From positions 59,725,275 through 59,789,274 of the forward strand of contig CM072802.1 in the NCBI GenBank assembly GCA_037013495.1: a stretch of 64,000 nt of DNA. Direction: 5' to 3'. Position 1 is the stretch's first letter. Each line of letters opens with the position of its first letter. The DNA comes from Hippophae tibetana. Taxonomy: Eukaryota; Streptophyta; Magnoliopsida; Rosales; Elaeagnaceae. This document shows, in pieces, positions 1 to 11,160 of the stretch. Below the pieces are notes generated by a model that saw nothing but the letters and a program-made list of their open reading frames with translations, was not told where the DNA came from and did not search any database. A program made the position numbers and the translations under genes.

Positions 1-894
1 AAATATTAAATAGGTAAAAATATCTAAAATAAATTTATTTTATTTTTATTCAAGATTTTATATTAAGAATGTTAGAGAGAAATATATTATTTTTCATTAC
101 AAACTTAAATCTAAAAATTAGATTTTAAGGTTTAGTTATCCGATCTGCTTTAGAGTAGTGCTATTTTATTTGTTAGTACAATCACCCGGTAGTTAGAATG
201 AAACTCTATTTCAAAAGGTTTTATAAGAATTATTATCTGAAAATGTATTGACAACATGTTTTCAATAGTGGTTTTAAAACTTGAAAGTTAGTACTCGGAT
301 AACTAAATTCTTAGGTTTAATTTGGACACTTTGAATAATGTTTAAACTGTCTAACACCACTAAATGTGATATTTAAATGGTTCATTTTCAATCTCTTAGA
401 AAAAGGAATTAATTTAATTAACAAAATTAGTTATCAACCCCACCATAGGTGTTAATTGATTTGTTTAGTTAACAAAGAATATCTAACCCCACCAAAGGTG
501 GTATTCATAAAAAAAAGTAAGAATCAATAAATATCAATTCATATCTTTAATAACCTAAATAATATGAGCAAACATAATTAACTTAGTTATTATATCCATA
601 AATACTCCACTATTATAAATGATAAAATTTGCATAAATGTTTATTGAATCTATGTTTATTTTTTTGTCAGTAGATTAAAAACACAAAACCCAACATATCG
701 TGACAGGATGTTTAGGATTTAATTTCGTTTTTTAAAGTTTGAATAATAAATGAAAAACCACATATATTCCTTCCTTAGATCGAAATTGGGAGTATACTTA
801 TCATTTTCTACGAAATGATTCATGCACTTCTGAGAGTTTTATAAATATAAAACCAAAGTATTGGTAGGATCGGCAATGCTAGTTCTGCTCATTA
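1..894 (+). repeat. Athila-family LTR, partial (copy A)
   Basis: Seen: read as reverse complement, this stretch matches the R-U5 half of the LTRs at 45816-47554 and 54521-56551, including the run near 700-790 and the block with CCACC/GGTGG hairpins near 350-500. It ends at 888-894 with CTCATTA, a decayed form of the CTCATCA terminus. The sense strand is therefore +, opposite to every other copy here. The U3 part lies left of the window. No primer-binding site follows at 895, so it is a 3' LTR or a solo LTR, inserted beside the antisense ORF of the Tat element. Confidence 0.85.
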
Positions 895-928
895 GTCTTC
901 AAAGGGAGACCTCTCAAATAATGTTTCT

Positions 929-982
929 CCCCGTCATATTCCCTCGAGGTCGTTACAAACCAAACGACCTGAAATGACGGGG
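929..982. other. Two-tier inverted repeat spanning the antisense-ORF start
   Basis: CCCCGTCAT at 929-937 pairs perfectly with ATGACGGGG at 974-982, and inside it AGGTCGTT at 947-954 pairs with AACGACCT at 963-970 around an 8-nt loop. The second outer arm starts with the ATG that opens the antisense reading frame at 974. Function unknown. Confidence 0.6.
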
Positions 983-1631
983 AGTAGTGACAATAAACCC
1001 ACTCCGAGGATTGTTAAGGAAGGGATTCTTGCTCTTCCTACTTCCTCGGGGTCCAAGGCGGTGTCTACCTCGTCCTCATGGGGTTCAATTCCTGTTATCA
1101 AGATTCCCATGTTTACATCCACCAAGGTACCTCACCCAAAAAAGAGAAGGGAAAGCAAGGTCGAACCTATATATAGAACCAACGATAAGCATCAAATTGA
1201 AAAGATGCCGAGTGTTTTAATAGTTAAAGAGTTAGAAGAAATTAGTTTTAACATATGACATTCCAGCCCATTCAGGGTTAATGCCAATACCTCCCTATTT
1301 ATGTGATGTTGATGATCCTTTACCGGGGTGGTGAGTGATACATTTAATAGCCTTTAAAATATGTTTCCCCTTTCCTAAATTGGTGGCCCATGCTTTAAGC
1401 ACTTTTGATATTAATTTTGCACAAATAAATCCAAATGGGTGGCGAACACTTTTATGTCTTTCCGTGGTGGTTGGAGAGCACGAAATAGACCTCAAAAATG
1501 ATGAATTGAGGTGTTTATATTGTTTTAAAAGGAACGGGTTAGACAAAGGGAGGGTGTACATATCTTGTGTTATTGACCACGGGTTGCATCTCAAACTTCC
1601 CGATAACACCTTTGGTTGGAAAGATAAATAG
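974..1631 (+). pseudogene. Antisense ORF of Tat element, Transposase_28 type, N-terminal part (decayed)
   Basis: Two pieces are visible. Codons from ATG 974 to 1258 give a Ser/Pro/Lys-rich leader. A second piece, 1335-1631, reads through LPF-like, PNGWRTLL, LKNDELRCLYCFKRN, GRVYIS and GWKD segments, the pattern of the plant family labelled putative gypsy-type transposon (Pfam PF04195). Stops near 1256 and a frame break near 1330 separate the pieces. The function of the family is unknown; genes of this type are known as extra antisense ORFs between pol and the 3' LTR of Tat elements, which is the position here relative to the minus-strand pol at 5785-8460. An alternative is an independent captured gene. 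Frame breaks make a working product unlikely. Confidence 0.7.
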
Positions 1632-1784
1632 TTTTACATTAATGGGGATATTTGGGGTGACGTGGTGGATTTCCCAATTTGATACACTTGGAACCCTAAT
1701 TTTAACACTTCACAACCAGCAAGCTCATGAGTAAACTGGATATTAGTGGTAAAGAAAAAATGAGACGAATTGAGCTACAAAATA

Positions 1785-2100
1785 CACTACTACAAAAGGG
1801 GTATATAAGTCGATGTGTAAAGTCGGTTTTTGGAAAAAATCGACTTTTAATGAATTTAAAGTCGGTTATCCACGTCAACCAACGCTACGTCACATGGATA
1901 GCGTCGGTTAACCATGTCAACCGACGCTATCCACGTAATATATTCCCTCTCATCTCATTTTGTACGCAGATTTCCAGTTTTCTTCCTCTCTCCTTTCCTC
2001 ACTCAGAACCATTTTCTCCCAAAATCTTAACCGTGCGCCACCTTCGTTCTACATTTCCGGCCACCTCTGACCACCATTTGAACGTCTATTTGTAAGTTAT
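1785..2100 (+). mobile_element. CACTA transposon terminus (copy A), right boundary unknown
   Basis: Seen: a typical En/Spm terminus, CACTACTACAAAAGGGG, begins at 1785 after ATA, a possible 3-bp target duplication. Subterminal GTCGGTT and AACCGAC motifs follow in both orientations (about 1823-1935), including a perfect 15-bp inverted repeat at 1895-1909 / 1919-1933 with a 9-nt loop. Family knowledge: CACTA transposases bind clustered subterminal motifs. I could not find the matching 3' terminus, so the element is truncated or its end has decayed. A related subterminal block occurs at about 12110-12400. The element interrupts the antisense gene. Confidence 0.75.
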
Positions 2101-2410
2101 ATTTCACTTCTCACATTATCTATCAGTTCTTCTTTTTTTTAGCAAAATATTAAAATCTGTTTATGGGTATTTTCTGTTATTGCTTAGCCAAAATCAATCC
2201 GAATATGTGCTAATTTTATACCTCGAATGAAGGTTATCGTGATATTCTGACTATAACTCGCTTAAAGAAGTCTGAGGTGTGGTGAGGTTACACGAATGAA
2301 TATCAAGGTCATTATATATTTTATTTTTTGTTTATATGTTTGTATATGTTTATTTTATATATTTATACATCATTGGTGAAATTATTAACATTTATATATA
2401 TTTTGTAGGG

Positions 2411-3540
2411 ATGGACTATTTTCACGTTGATTTAGGAGATCTCATTGACACTTCAGGTGTACAAGAGTTCGCTCCCACTTATCCGCATTTGGAGCACATG
2501 ACCCCTTCACCTACTCAAGAAATGTTTTTTTGCGGATTTAGAGGTTGATGCTACCCTTGAAGTTGTAATTCCTTCAACTACCTTGGGTAATCCAAGCTCG
2601 GTATCACCTCATGATCTGGAAGTGTCAAAAAAGAGGAAAGTTGGGGATTATACCCGAGAATGAAGGTAATAGATATGGATGATTTTGAGTTTGATGAGGT
2701 CGTCTTGAAGGATGTCATTGTTTTAGAGACCCACGTTACCTATTTTAGTGAGGGGATTTTTGAGTGAATGGATCTTAAGAGAGATTTGTACCATCATTTT
2801 GGAACAGAACTGGAGATGGTGCAAGTGAGAGCAGCCCAGAAGAGCAAAGAGGGAACACATGGGGAATTGATTGCAGATCGCCTTTTAGAGGTGGATAATC
2901 TTATTAATTTTTCATTCCATAACCTTTTTATATAATTTTCATTTGTTTTGTTAACTCATTTTGTTTGTAGGCGGTGTGTTTTGCGAGGGAAGCCGAGCTG
3001 TCATTGTGGGGTTATAAACGCGAGGTGTAGGCTAGCTGATTATAAATAGCCAAATATGAGAGGTCGGTAAAAGGCAAGGATGTCTTTGCTGAGAAGGATA
3101 CAAAAATTTTGAATTTGGAAAACGAGGTGATTGATAAAATGGAGAAACTAATAAAAATGGACATGTACTGTTTTGAGTAGGGTGAAGCTTCTAAGCACTT
3201 CAAAAATCTTACAAAAGAGGCCGATGAAAAGAATAGCATGCTTAAAGAGGAACTTTCTACCATCTCACCTTAAGTCAGTTTTCTATCTACACTGGTAGAT
3301 ACCTTAAGAGCGGAATGTACTAAAGCCTACCATAGTGGTGCAAGCTTTGTAGTAAACAACCTCAAACTTCATGCTAAAAAGCTAGGCTTGACTGCGCCTT
3401 ACCTGACATTGATGCAAGCTGTTCAAAGCAATAGACCCAAGAAAGTTAGGGCTACTACACCACAAGGTTCACCTCACGATACAGGAGCCACCTCGAGTTG
3501 TCAACTTGGCGGTGTAGTAGTGGAAGATGCTACTCCTTGA
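2411..3540 (+). pseudogene. Antisense ORF of Tat element, C-terminal coiled-coil part (decayed)
   Basis: Starts just after a splice-acceptor-like TTTTGTAG at about 2401-2408. Frame pieces read an acidic Pro/Thr-rich segment (2411-2640), then LYHHFGTEL and a charged stretch (2770-2890). A plausible intron runs from 2891 (GTGGAT) to 2970 (TTGTTTGTAG). The next exon reads CFAREAEL, a Lys/Glu-rich heptad-like stretch (about 3060-3270) with several stops, then a tail through SFVVNNLKLHAKKLGL to a stop at 3538-3540. The coiled-coil-like tail is usual for proteins of the PF04195 group. Several in-frame stops make it a pseudogene. Assignment to the same gene as 974-1631 is an inference from order and strand. 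Confidence 0.55.
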
Positions 3541-3845
3541 CGGATAAATTCATTTTTGTGAAAGTCAAATGTAAATGAAATTTTTAGGACTTGAAATCAC
3601 TTAATTTTAAATGTTGCATTTATTTCTACATATATATATTTGTCTTGGATTGAAATCTCTATATTTAGCTTGGATTGAAGTTTCTTTGTTAGTATAGTAT
3701 ATACAATTTAGATAATTTAAGGCCGTGTTGATTTTGATATATTATTACTAAGCGATCTAATAACTTTCAAGAACTAATTGCAGTCTGTTTAATTTAATTG
3801 TTTATAATAAAGTCAATTTGGACGATTTTTTTGAAATGGGGTCAT
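3541..3845. other. AT-rich spacer
   Basis: I see no coding or structural signal here. It separates two homologous tails of the antisense gene. Confidence 0.5.
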
Positions 3846-4680
3846 TACCATCTGAAAGAGTACACCCTGTGATATGAGGGTGAGCTATTTCTATTCAGGA
3901 TGAGAAGATAAGTTCAACCTTAGTCACGATGCTAGTTCCGCCTTATGTAAGAAAACAAGTTGTTTCGCCTACTCATAGTGAAAAGGTTAATCAAACCCCT
4001 CCCAAGGTCATGAATGGGGAAATGAATGAAAAGTGCCCTCAAATTTCTAGGTCATCTACTCTATTCATGAGTATGTCGTGTAATGAGAAATCACCTTTGG
4101 ATGAGGTGTCCCCTTTAAGGGTGGATATTAAGCCTTTACAGAGTATATATCCTCCCATGAAAGAGAGAGGTCACACAAGTGGTGTGAAGAATCTTTTCAA
4201 GGATGGTATGTTTAACGCACCTCATGCATGAGAAGAATTATATCATCATTTTGAAGTGCCCAAAGATCATCCTTCCATTTACACAATCCACAAGAGAGGG
4301 GGTAAATGTGGCATATGATAGCAATGCGTATGTTTGATGTAAGTGATACACGATATTGATAATTCATAACAAAAGTGGACTTCTTTATTCTGCGGTATGT
4401 ATTTATTAATATATTAAGTTTGTTTTGTTTTTTTAGGCCATAGCTATGGCGAAAGATGTGGAGAAACAACAAAAATGTGTTGAGAAGTGAATGAATGCAT
4501 AGATAAAGAGTTATGCATGTGGAAAGCGCAATGTAAAGTTTGACACAAGATTTAGCGGATTCTCATGAAGACTCGAAGTTAGCACATCTTAAATAGGAAA
4601 AATATAAAGACGAAAGGGGACAGATTGCGCAAACTAGTGGAATATTGGAAACATAGGGCTCTTTTGAAAAAAAAACCTGA
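3846..4680 (+). pseudogene. Second, divergent copy of the antisense-gene tail
   Basis: A 100-codon open frame from 3929 to 4231 is rich in Ser, Pro and Lys and leads to EELYHHFEVPKDHPS in the next few codons, paralleling LYHHFGTELEMV in the upstream copy at about 2790. An acceptor-like TTTTTTTAG at about 4428-4436 is followed by an exon reading AMAKDVEKQQKCVEK, again parallel to the exon after the intron of the first copy. Stops follow in the next Lys/Glu-rich part. The shared order and intron position show that two related tails lie in tandem, either from two nested Tat elements or from a local duplication. Low coding integrity. Confidence 0.5.
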
Positions 4681-4773
4681 GGTTTCTTTGTAATTGTGGT
4701 AGTAATAATTTGTAATAATATCTGATAACAATATATGATATCATATGAACTTGATTTGGTAAACGTGTAATCC

Positions 4774-5440
4774 CAAAGCATAATGGTGTTCTTGCAAGCA
4801 TATTTCACATCTCGAGTGGAGGCGTTAGGGGACTCCACCTCTAATCACGAGGTGTAGGACGTATCTTGCATCTTGAGTGGGAGGGTCAGGGGACTCTACC
4901 TCTAGTCACGAGGCATAAGATAGTCCGCATGTCGAGTGAGGGGGTCAAAGGACTTCACCTCTAATCAATAAGAAATGAGACATGTCTTGCATCTCAAGCG
5001 AGAAGGTCAAATGAATTTTCCCAACTTAGAGGCACAAAATAAGATGCCCAAAGCATGATTGCGAGCATATTTTTCATCTCGAGTGGGGGGGGGGTCAAGG
5101 GACTCCTTCTCCAATCACGAGGCATAGGACTTATGCGACATCTTGAGTGGGGGGTCAGGGGATTCTACCTCCAATCACGAGGCATAAGACATGTTGTATG
5201 TTGACTGGGGGGTCAGGGGACTCCACCTCTAATCATGAAGCATGGGACATGTCTCGTATCTCAAGCCAGAAGGTCTCGCATCTTGAGTGGGGGAACAAAT
5301 TAAGACACCCAAAGCATGATTGCGACCATATCCTGCATCTCGAATGTGGGGTTAGGGGACTCCACCTCCAATCATAAGGCATAAGATATGCCACGTGTTG
5401 AGTGGGGGGGTCAAGGGACTCCACCTCCAATCACAATTTG
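4774..5440. repeat. Minisatellite, about 60-bp unit with a higher-order period
   Basis: About nine degenerate units of 58-61 bp, each with GGACTCCACCTC, then TCACGAGGCATAAGACAT and CATCTCGAGTGGGGG. A longer block with CCCAAAGCATGATTGCGA recurs at about 4774, 5046 and 5310, giving a higher-order period near 265 bp. It lies between the integrase remains and the antisense gene, the place where Tat elements usually carry tandem repeats. Confidence 0.85.
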
Positions 5441-5784
5441 ACTTTGCTGGCGATAACTAATTAGAAATTTATCTCTTTCATATATAAGTATTTACTACGT
5501 ACAAAGCATTTACATGTAATATGTTTTAAGAAGTTCTCCATTCTAGCTCAAACCCTCCTTTATGCCATCGTACTCTATCAAGTAAAATTCTACTAGCATG
5601 ATATCATATATTTGATATGGGCCTTTCGATGTGGTGGCAAATTTTCCAGCATTAGTTTCAACTTTGTTGCTCAGTGTTATTCGCAAGACCCATTCCCCAA
5701 TACCAAAGCTTTTGTGCTGATAAATTTGTTATACATCTTTTGGAGTGTTCTTTTTTGCGATTCGAGTCTTATTAAAGCCTATTC
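5441..5784. other. Tat post-integrase region without clear coding signal
   Basis: Probably the distal integrase or pol C-terminus plus untranslated sequence of the minus-strand Tat element. No frame can be followed reliably. Confidence 0.4.
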
Positions 5785-6738
5785 TCATTTTTCTTTAGCT
5801 AATAACAAGTCTTCTTGTAATAAGAAATCATTTTCTTCATGATCGATATTGGATTGAAGGGTGGGTTCTTGTATATCAAGGGATATGACCACTTTAGTTC
5901 CATAAACTAGAGAAAAAAAAAAGATTTCTCTTGTTGCTGTTCTGGGAAGAGTTTGTGTTGCCCAGAGGGCACCAGGCAACACATAAACCCATTTTCCTTT
6001 AGCCCTATCCAAATTTTTTTGTAGTATATTAATGAGGGTCTTATTAGATGATTCAACTTGACCATTTACTTATAGGTGGTAAGGGATGGAGTGACATAAT
6101 TTGATACCCTTCTTGTCGCAGAAAGATACAATTTTTTGTCTGGTGAATTGTCTACCATTATTGGTAACCAGTTCACGAGGTAGGCCATATGTGCATATAA
6201 TGTTACTACATATGAATCTCTCCACATCCGATTCTTGGATTCGAGCTAAAGGTTTTGCCTCTATCCATTTAGTAAGATAATCAATTGCGATGATGATAAA
6301 CTTTCTTTGACCTGAAGAGATGGGTAATGGTCCTATGATGTCCAAACCCCAATTTTGAAATGTTCAGGGGCTGATAATAGATTATAGGTCAGTGCCCAGA
6401 CGGTGTGGCACATTGGCATGTCGCTGGAATTTATCGCACCTTATGACATAAGAGATGCAATATTTAAGAAGCGTAGGCCAGTAATAACCCTGCCAAATAA
6501 TCCTTTGGTCAAGTGTTCTTCCACCAGAATGAGCTCCACATTGTCCATCATGTAAATCACTTAAGACTATCCAAGCCTCAGATGCAAGTAAGCACTTAAG
6601 CCACGGGCCACTATGATTCTTCCTATTCAAAACTCCCTGAACGATGGTATAGCTCCCTACTTTTGTCATGAGCTTACGAGCTAAGTGCTTGTTTTCAGGG
6701 AGAGTATCGTTAATAAGATACTCTATATATGGCATCAA
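5785..6738 (-). pseudogene. Tat integrase (broken)
   Basis: Role: insertion of element cDNA into chromosomes. Reading right to left, 6738-6382 holds the zinc-binding segment, where HDGQCGAH supplies the two histidines and CDKF stands where the family has CDKC, so the last zinc cysteine is lost. 6345-6070 begins MDIIGPLP with the first catalytic Asp, continues through IAIDYLTKWIEA and reaches NNGRQF, where the second catalytic Asp of the usual SDNG or TDNG is replaced by Asn. 6060-5785 continues with QVESSNK, which supplies the Glu, then a degraded tail. Two frame breaks near 6365 and 6065 and the two residue changes rule out activity. Confidence 0.85.
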
Positions 6739-6771
6739 CCAAGAATCATGAATAGTGTGTATGACATTCGT

Positions 6772-7225
6772 TCACGTTTGATGTTTTACTTCACTTAGGG
6801 TAACACTAGGTCTTGATAGACAAGATACTGGGATGACTCTATTTAAATATGAGTTTACCACCGATGCCAACATGGCTAAGGAATCAACATAGCCGTTTTC
6901 TCCTCGTAGTATCTGTTTGATCTGAAAAGTTTCAAACATAGCCTTTAGTTTCTTCACCTCCAGTACATAGAGTTTCATTCACTCCTCTTTGGCTTCAAAA
7001 TCGTCGTTGACTTGGTTTACTACTAGCCTTGAATTGGTTTACTACTAGCCAAAAGTAAAGCTTTATATTCCATGACAATGTTAGTTACTTGGAAGGTGAT
7101 CCAAAGACATTTCTCTATTAAGGCTCCCATCTGGGTGAAGATTACTATTCCAACTCCTACTCCACGTGAATTGCTTGTGCTATACACATATACCTTCCAT
7201 AATTCCACTTTAGGGGACGATGTTT
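6772..7225 (-). pseudogene. Tat second (archaeal-type) RNase H (broken)
   Basis: 7208-7023 reads VYVYSTSNSRGVGVGIVI, then MEYKALLLA, matching the DGSSN..GAGIVL..NNEAEYEAL pattern of the extra RNase H that is diagnostic for Tat elements; the first Asp of DGSS is replaced. 6978-6772 continues with YVLEVKKLKAMFETFQIKQILRGEN and a YVDSLAMLAS segment, the typical R.EN..AD.LA block, with V for A before the Asp. A frame break lies near 7000, where a short TTACTACTAGCC repeat occurs. It sits between RT-RNase H and integrase, as expected. Confidence 0.8.
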
Positions 7226-7313
7226 CTATTGTGAAGGTTGACCCTATCTCATGTATTGAATTGCATTCTTATGTATTCTCATTCGTCCATTTCGCGATAA
7301 AATTTTCTTAGGC

Positions 7314-8460
7314 TTATCCTTTGATCGCGACCAAAGGTTTATAATGTATTTCAAATTCGTTGAGCTCAATAGCTATTTGGGAAAGATGGTCGGACATATC
7401 AGGTTTGCCCAAATATTTTTTCAAGGGATAGGGAGTAAGGACCACTACCCTGTGTGCACCAAAATAATGTCTAAGTTTTTGTGTCGTCATTCTAATAGTA
7501 AATGCGTCTTTATCTAGAGAAGGATATCGTTGTTGAGCTCCTATTAATGAATGACTCATGTAATACACAAGGTATTGAATTCCCTCACGGTCGACCACTA
7601 ATACTGCATTGACAGCCTTGTCTGTAAAGGACATGTAGATGTATAAGTCTTTGCCCGTCATGGGACTAACTAAAAGAAGTGCTCTTCCCAAGTAATCTTT
7701 AATGGATTGGAAAGTTCGTTCGCACTCGATATCCCATAAGTACTCTGTGTTCTTTTTGAGCAACCGAAAGAATGGTAGGCACTTTTTGGTGCACTTAGAA
7801 ATGAAACGACTTAATGCTGCAATATGCTTATTCAATTGTTGGACTTCCTGAAGACACCTTGGGGATTTCATGTTGAATAAGGCCAAAATTTTATCTAGAT
7901 TGGCTTCGATGCCCCTTAACGTGACTAAGTACCCCAGAAACTTCACTGAGGCTACGCCAAACACACACTTTTTTGGATTGAAATGCATTTTATAATTATG
8001 AATTATATCAAAGACTTCTTGGAGGTCATTAATATGGTCTATAGTACATTTAGTTTTAACCAACATGTCATCAATGTATAACTCCATATTTTGGCCTATT
8101 TGGTTTTGGAACATCTTATTCATCATTCTTTGATAAGTAGCGTCGACATTTTTAAACCGAATGGCATCTTTGTGTAACAGAACGTCCCTTTTTTCCGTTA
8201 TAAATGCTATTTTCTCTTCATCCCTAGAATGAATTTGGATTTGGTGGTAGCCTGAATAAGCATCCATAAAAGCACATTGATTCGAATCTAGTTGTGGCAT
8301 CTACTAATTGGTCTATATTTGGCAAAGGGAAACAATCCTTTGGTGTTTCTTTATTCAAATCTGTGAAATCCATGCACATTCTGTGCTTACCTCCTGCTTT
8401 GTTTACTAAAACAACATTTGATATCCATGTTGTATATCGGACCTCTCGAACCCAACCCAC
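7314..8460 (-). pseudogene. Tat reverse transcriptase and first RNase H (frameshifted)
   Basis: Role: copying element RNA into DNA and removing the RNA strand. 8460-8290 reads WISNVVLVNKAGGKHRMCMD, TDLNKETPKDCFPLPNIDQL; the frame then shifts near 8290 and continues from 8270 through FMDAYSGYHQIQ, AFITEKRDV, NVDATYQRMMNKMF, the active site YIDDMLVK, KCVFGVASVKFLGYLV and RGIEAN. The RNase H part follows with a degraded MSFTDKAVNAVL and LDKDAFTIRMTTQKLRHYF. The YIDDMLVK form and RGIEAN agree with the Tat branch. One frameshift and later stops make it non-functional, yet it is the best-kept part of this element. Confidence 0.9.
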
Positions 8461-8584
8461 ATTTTTTAAGGACTTGATCTTCTTTTTGATGATTTCATTC
8501 TTCTTTCTAGCAAATTTCTACTTACTTTGCTGGATTGACTTTTGGTATGATCTAAACATAACTTAAGGGAGATGATATCTGAGT

Positions 8585-9475
8585 CTATGTCGGGCATGTC
8601 CTCAGGTTTTCAAGCGAACAAACTTTGTTATTTTTCAAGAAACCAAAGAGGGTAATTTTAAATGAAGGGGATAGTGCACCATTTATTTTGACATATTTTT
8701 CGCTCCTCGTGTTTCCTATAAGGACCATATCATATTCATTGTGGACCTCCATGGTAATTCGTTCACTTGTATGCAATTTCTTAAATTTGTGGAGGTGACT
8801 TGTAACCTTTAGTTGCTATTTCAAGATTTATGCTAACACATTCTTCATGGCAGCATTGTAGAAACTTCATGCCCTATCTTGTGCCCCTTCAATTTGTTAT
8901 ATCCCATCGAAGGTAGGATATTTAATCAACTAATGATATGTCAAAGGCACTGCTTTCATTTTGTGTATCCAAGGGCGTCACAAAATAACATTATAGAATG
9001 TGGGAGTATTTAAAATGACAAAGGTTATTAAAACTATAGATCCTTCTACTGACACTAGTAGGAATATGGTTCTTACCGACATTGTTACACTGCCATTGAA
9101 ACCAAGCAGAGGCATTTATTGTGAGATGATTTATTTGGGGTCTATGTTCATGTCAAGTAGAGTGGATAAATATAAGAGATCAGATGAACTACCATTGCAA
9201 CTAATATCTGACGTACCTCGCAATGAGCTATTCGCATTGTGATTACTAGAGGATTGTCATGGGGATGTGAGAATTCTTTGTCTTTGAATGTAATGGGATA
9301 CAAAGGTCCTTCCAGTCTCATGCCATATATTAAATGTCCTATATCTCGAGCCTTTCTTGCATATATTTTTTTGGAATTGTTAGAGTGACCATCCATGGTG
9401 AGGCCACCATGTATGGTGTGTATTATCCACACATCCCCTGATGGAATGAGGTATCCTCTATTTGGTTCATTCCGG
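8585..9475 (-). pseudogene. Tat protease and protease-RT linker (broken)
   Basis: 9432-9148 reads IHTIHGGLTMDGHS, ITFKDKEFSHPHDNPLVIT and VRQILV, the standard approach to the Tat protease. The catalytic motif expected as LVDNGSS is hit by a one-base loss: GGTAGTTCATCTGAT (GSSSD) is present in the next frame, but the Asp codon is damaged. 8776-8585 matches the linker before RT (VLIG pattern, then an EDLRTCP-like segment where the family has the HEDMPGI-type motif). The aspartic protease of this copy cannot work. Confidence 0.65.
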
Positions 9476-9539
9476 ATCGGAATTGATTTTTCTGGTGTCT
9501 TGGTCCTTCGATGTGAGTTCTCCCTCTGAGTCTCTTCTC

Positions 9540-11062
9540 ATGGATTCTTGGCTTTATCAACTATATCCCGTAGATACCCTTCTGAAAATAGGTGTTCAGT
9601 TTCCCATTTGAAATGACGACAGTCCTGAGTCCAATGCCCCGTGTCTCTATGGAACGCATATTATTTGTTGGGGTTTCTAAGCGAGGCTTTCATAGCTGGT
9701 GGCCAATTTACATTATTGAGGCGTTCCATTCAATGCACTACTTCCACCAACATTACACATAATGGGGGTCTATGAAAGGGAGATAAAGCTCGGTTCTAAG
9801 TGCTGGAATTGTTCGTTGGTCTAAAGACAAGTTTGAAACGAGAAAAGTTAGTACGCTTACCGCCCATAGACCTTATGTCTTCTTCACTCTTCATAAGAGG
9901 GCCGCCTCTGGTTTTTATTAGCCGACAAGTTGCTTGATTTCGTCTCTCTTTCCACATTAACAAAATTTTAGGTTTCCTCATAAACTACGTCTAAGGAACG
10001 TGGTGTGGATTTTGTCAGTTCTATGAAAAGGCCATTAGCAAGCTTTATACCTTTTTGAAAAGCTTCTATGGCTATAGAATAGGGGCATTGATTAATTTCC
10101 ACCTTCTTCGTTTTAAATCTTTGCATGTAAGCCTCAATTGATTCATCCTCCTCTTGGATAATTGAAAATAGGTGATTTGATTCCTTTTTGATAGGTTTTT
10201 ACAAGCGTAATTGGTAATGAATATTTTGACCAGAGTGTCAAAGCTAGCAATACTATTGGGGGGTAACACCATAAACCATTGTTGAGGCGAATCTTGGAAA
10301 GTAGCTACAAATAACTTGCAGTACATAGATTCACGTTTATATTCGGATAGGCTGACTACAACCATGCCCATTTTGAATTGAAGAATGTGTGCAATAGGAT
10401 ATTTGGTTCCCTTATATACGGGACATTTATGGGCATTAAATTTAGGGAGAGGTACCATTAACTCAATGAAGTCACAAATATGTCATTAAACTTTATCCAT
10501 ATCTTTTCTTCCATCTCTTTTAAACTTTTGTCTAATTCTTCACTCGGATCGTGCAGTTGAATGGGTTGAATTATCGGTCCATGAGTTGGAGGATTTGGAC
10601 AAGAAGTCCCCCTAATGATAGGAGGATTAGAAATTATGTGTGGGCGTTGCTCCCTCCCGGTACATTGATGAGGATTTGATGTATGAGTTGCAATCTCTCT
10701 TATGGGGGGCTGACGTATCATCTGAGGGTTGCGAGGTGTAAAAGGGAACTATCTGTGTCTAAGTAGGTGTTTTTTTCTAATCGAGATCTTAATTCCTTGT
10801 TTTGTCCTCATATTATCGCATCTCCTTCATAAGGAGGATTATCTGAACTGTGGCGTGGGAAAATACCATAAGGTCGTGTAGCCTGGGTGGCTGGACCTAT
10901 ATCACGCAAAGTCGATAATTGCTCCTCAATATTTGTAGTAGGCCTTAAGTCATAGTTTGATAGCGACCTAATGGGTGAGGAGTAGAGCATCCTATTATTA
11001 AGGTCACATTCTAGAGCCCTTGAAATGAGGTCGTCTAGTTGGATAATGGAAGGATGATCCAT
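9540..11062 (-). pseudogene. Tat gag (decayed)
   Basis: Role: capsid and RNA packaging. 10458-10072 begins MVPLPKFNAHKCPVYKGTKY and contains the capsid core, LFVATFQDSPQQWFMVLPP and SFDTLVKIFITNYA, matching the plant retrotransposon gag domain (PF03732). 10721-10458 and 11062-10808 are upstream Pro/Ile-rich pieces, likely the gag N-terminus. About 9690-9552 reads FHRDTGHWTQDCRHF and GYLRDIV, the Tat-type zinc-knuckle remnant that keeps H and C but has lost the first Cys. Several stops separate the pieces. Confidence 0.75.
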
Positions 11063-11140
11063 CTAGAATTTAAAGCAACACTAGTAAATTCTCTTAAAAT
11101 AAAAGCAGTTCTCATATGCTGGATTAAAATGATTTAAGGT

Positions 11141-11160
11141 TTCCCACAGACGACACCAAT
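11141..11160 (-). promoter_or_regulatory. Tat primer-binding site
   Basis: On the minus strand this reads ATTGGTGTCGTCTGTGGGAA, one or two changes from TGGCGCCGTCTGTGGGAA, the usual Tat primer site. It directly abuts the LTR that starts at 11161, which fixes the orientation and the LTR edge. Confidence 0.85.

Noticed and set aside
1295..1609. 104-codon open frame on -
   Set aside because: Shadow of the antisense-gene frame on the opposite strand at 1335-1631, which shows family motifs.
1727..2095. 122-codon open frame on +
   Set aside because: It runs through the CACTA terminus and its subterminal motifs; no protein similarity recognised.
4840..5430. Coding frames over the minisatellite
   Set aside because: Frames simply follow the ~60-bp unit; no domain and both strands are equally open.
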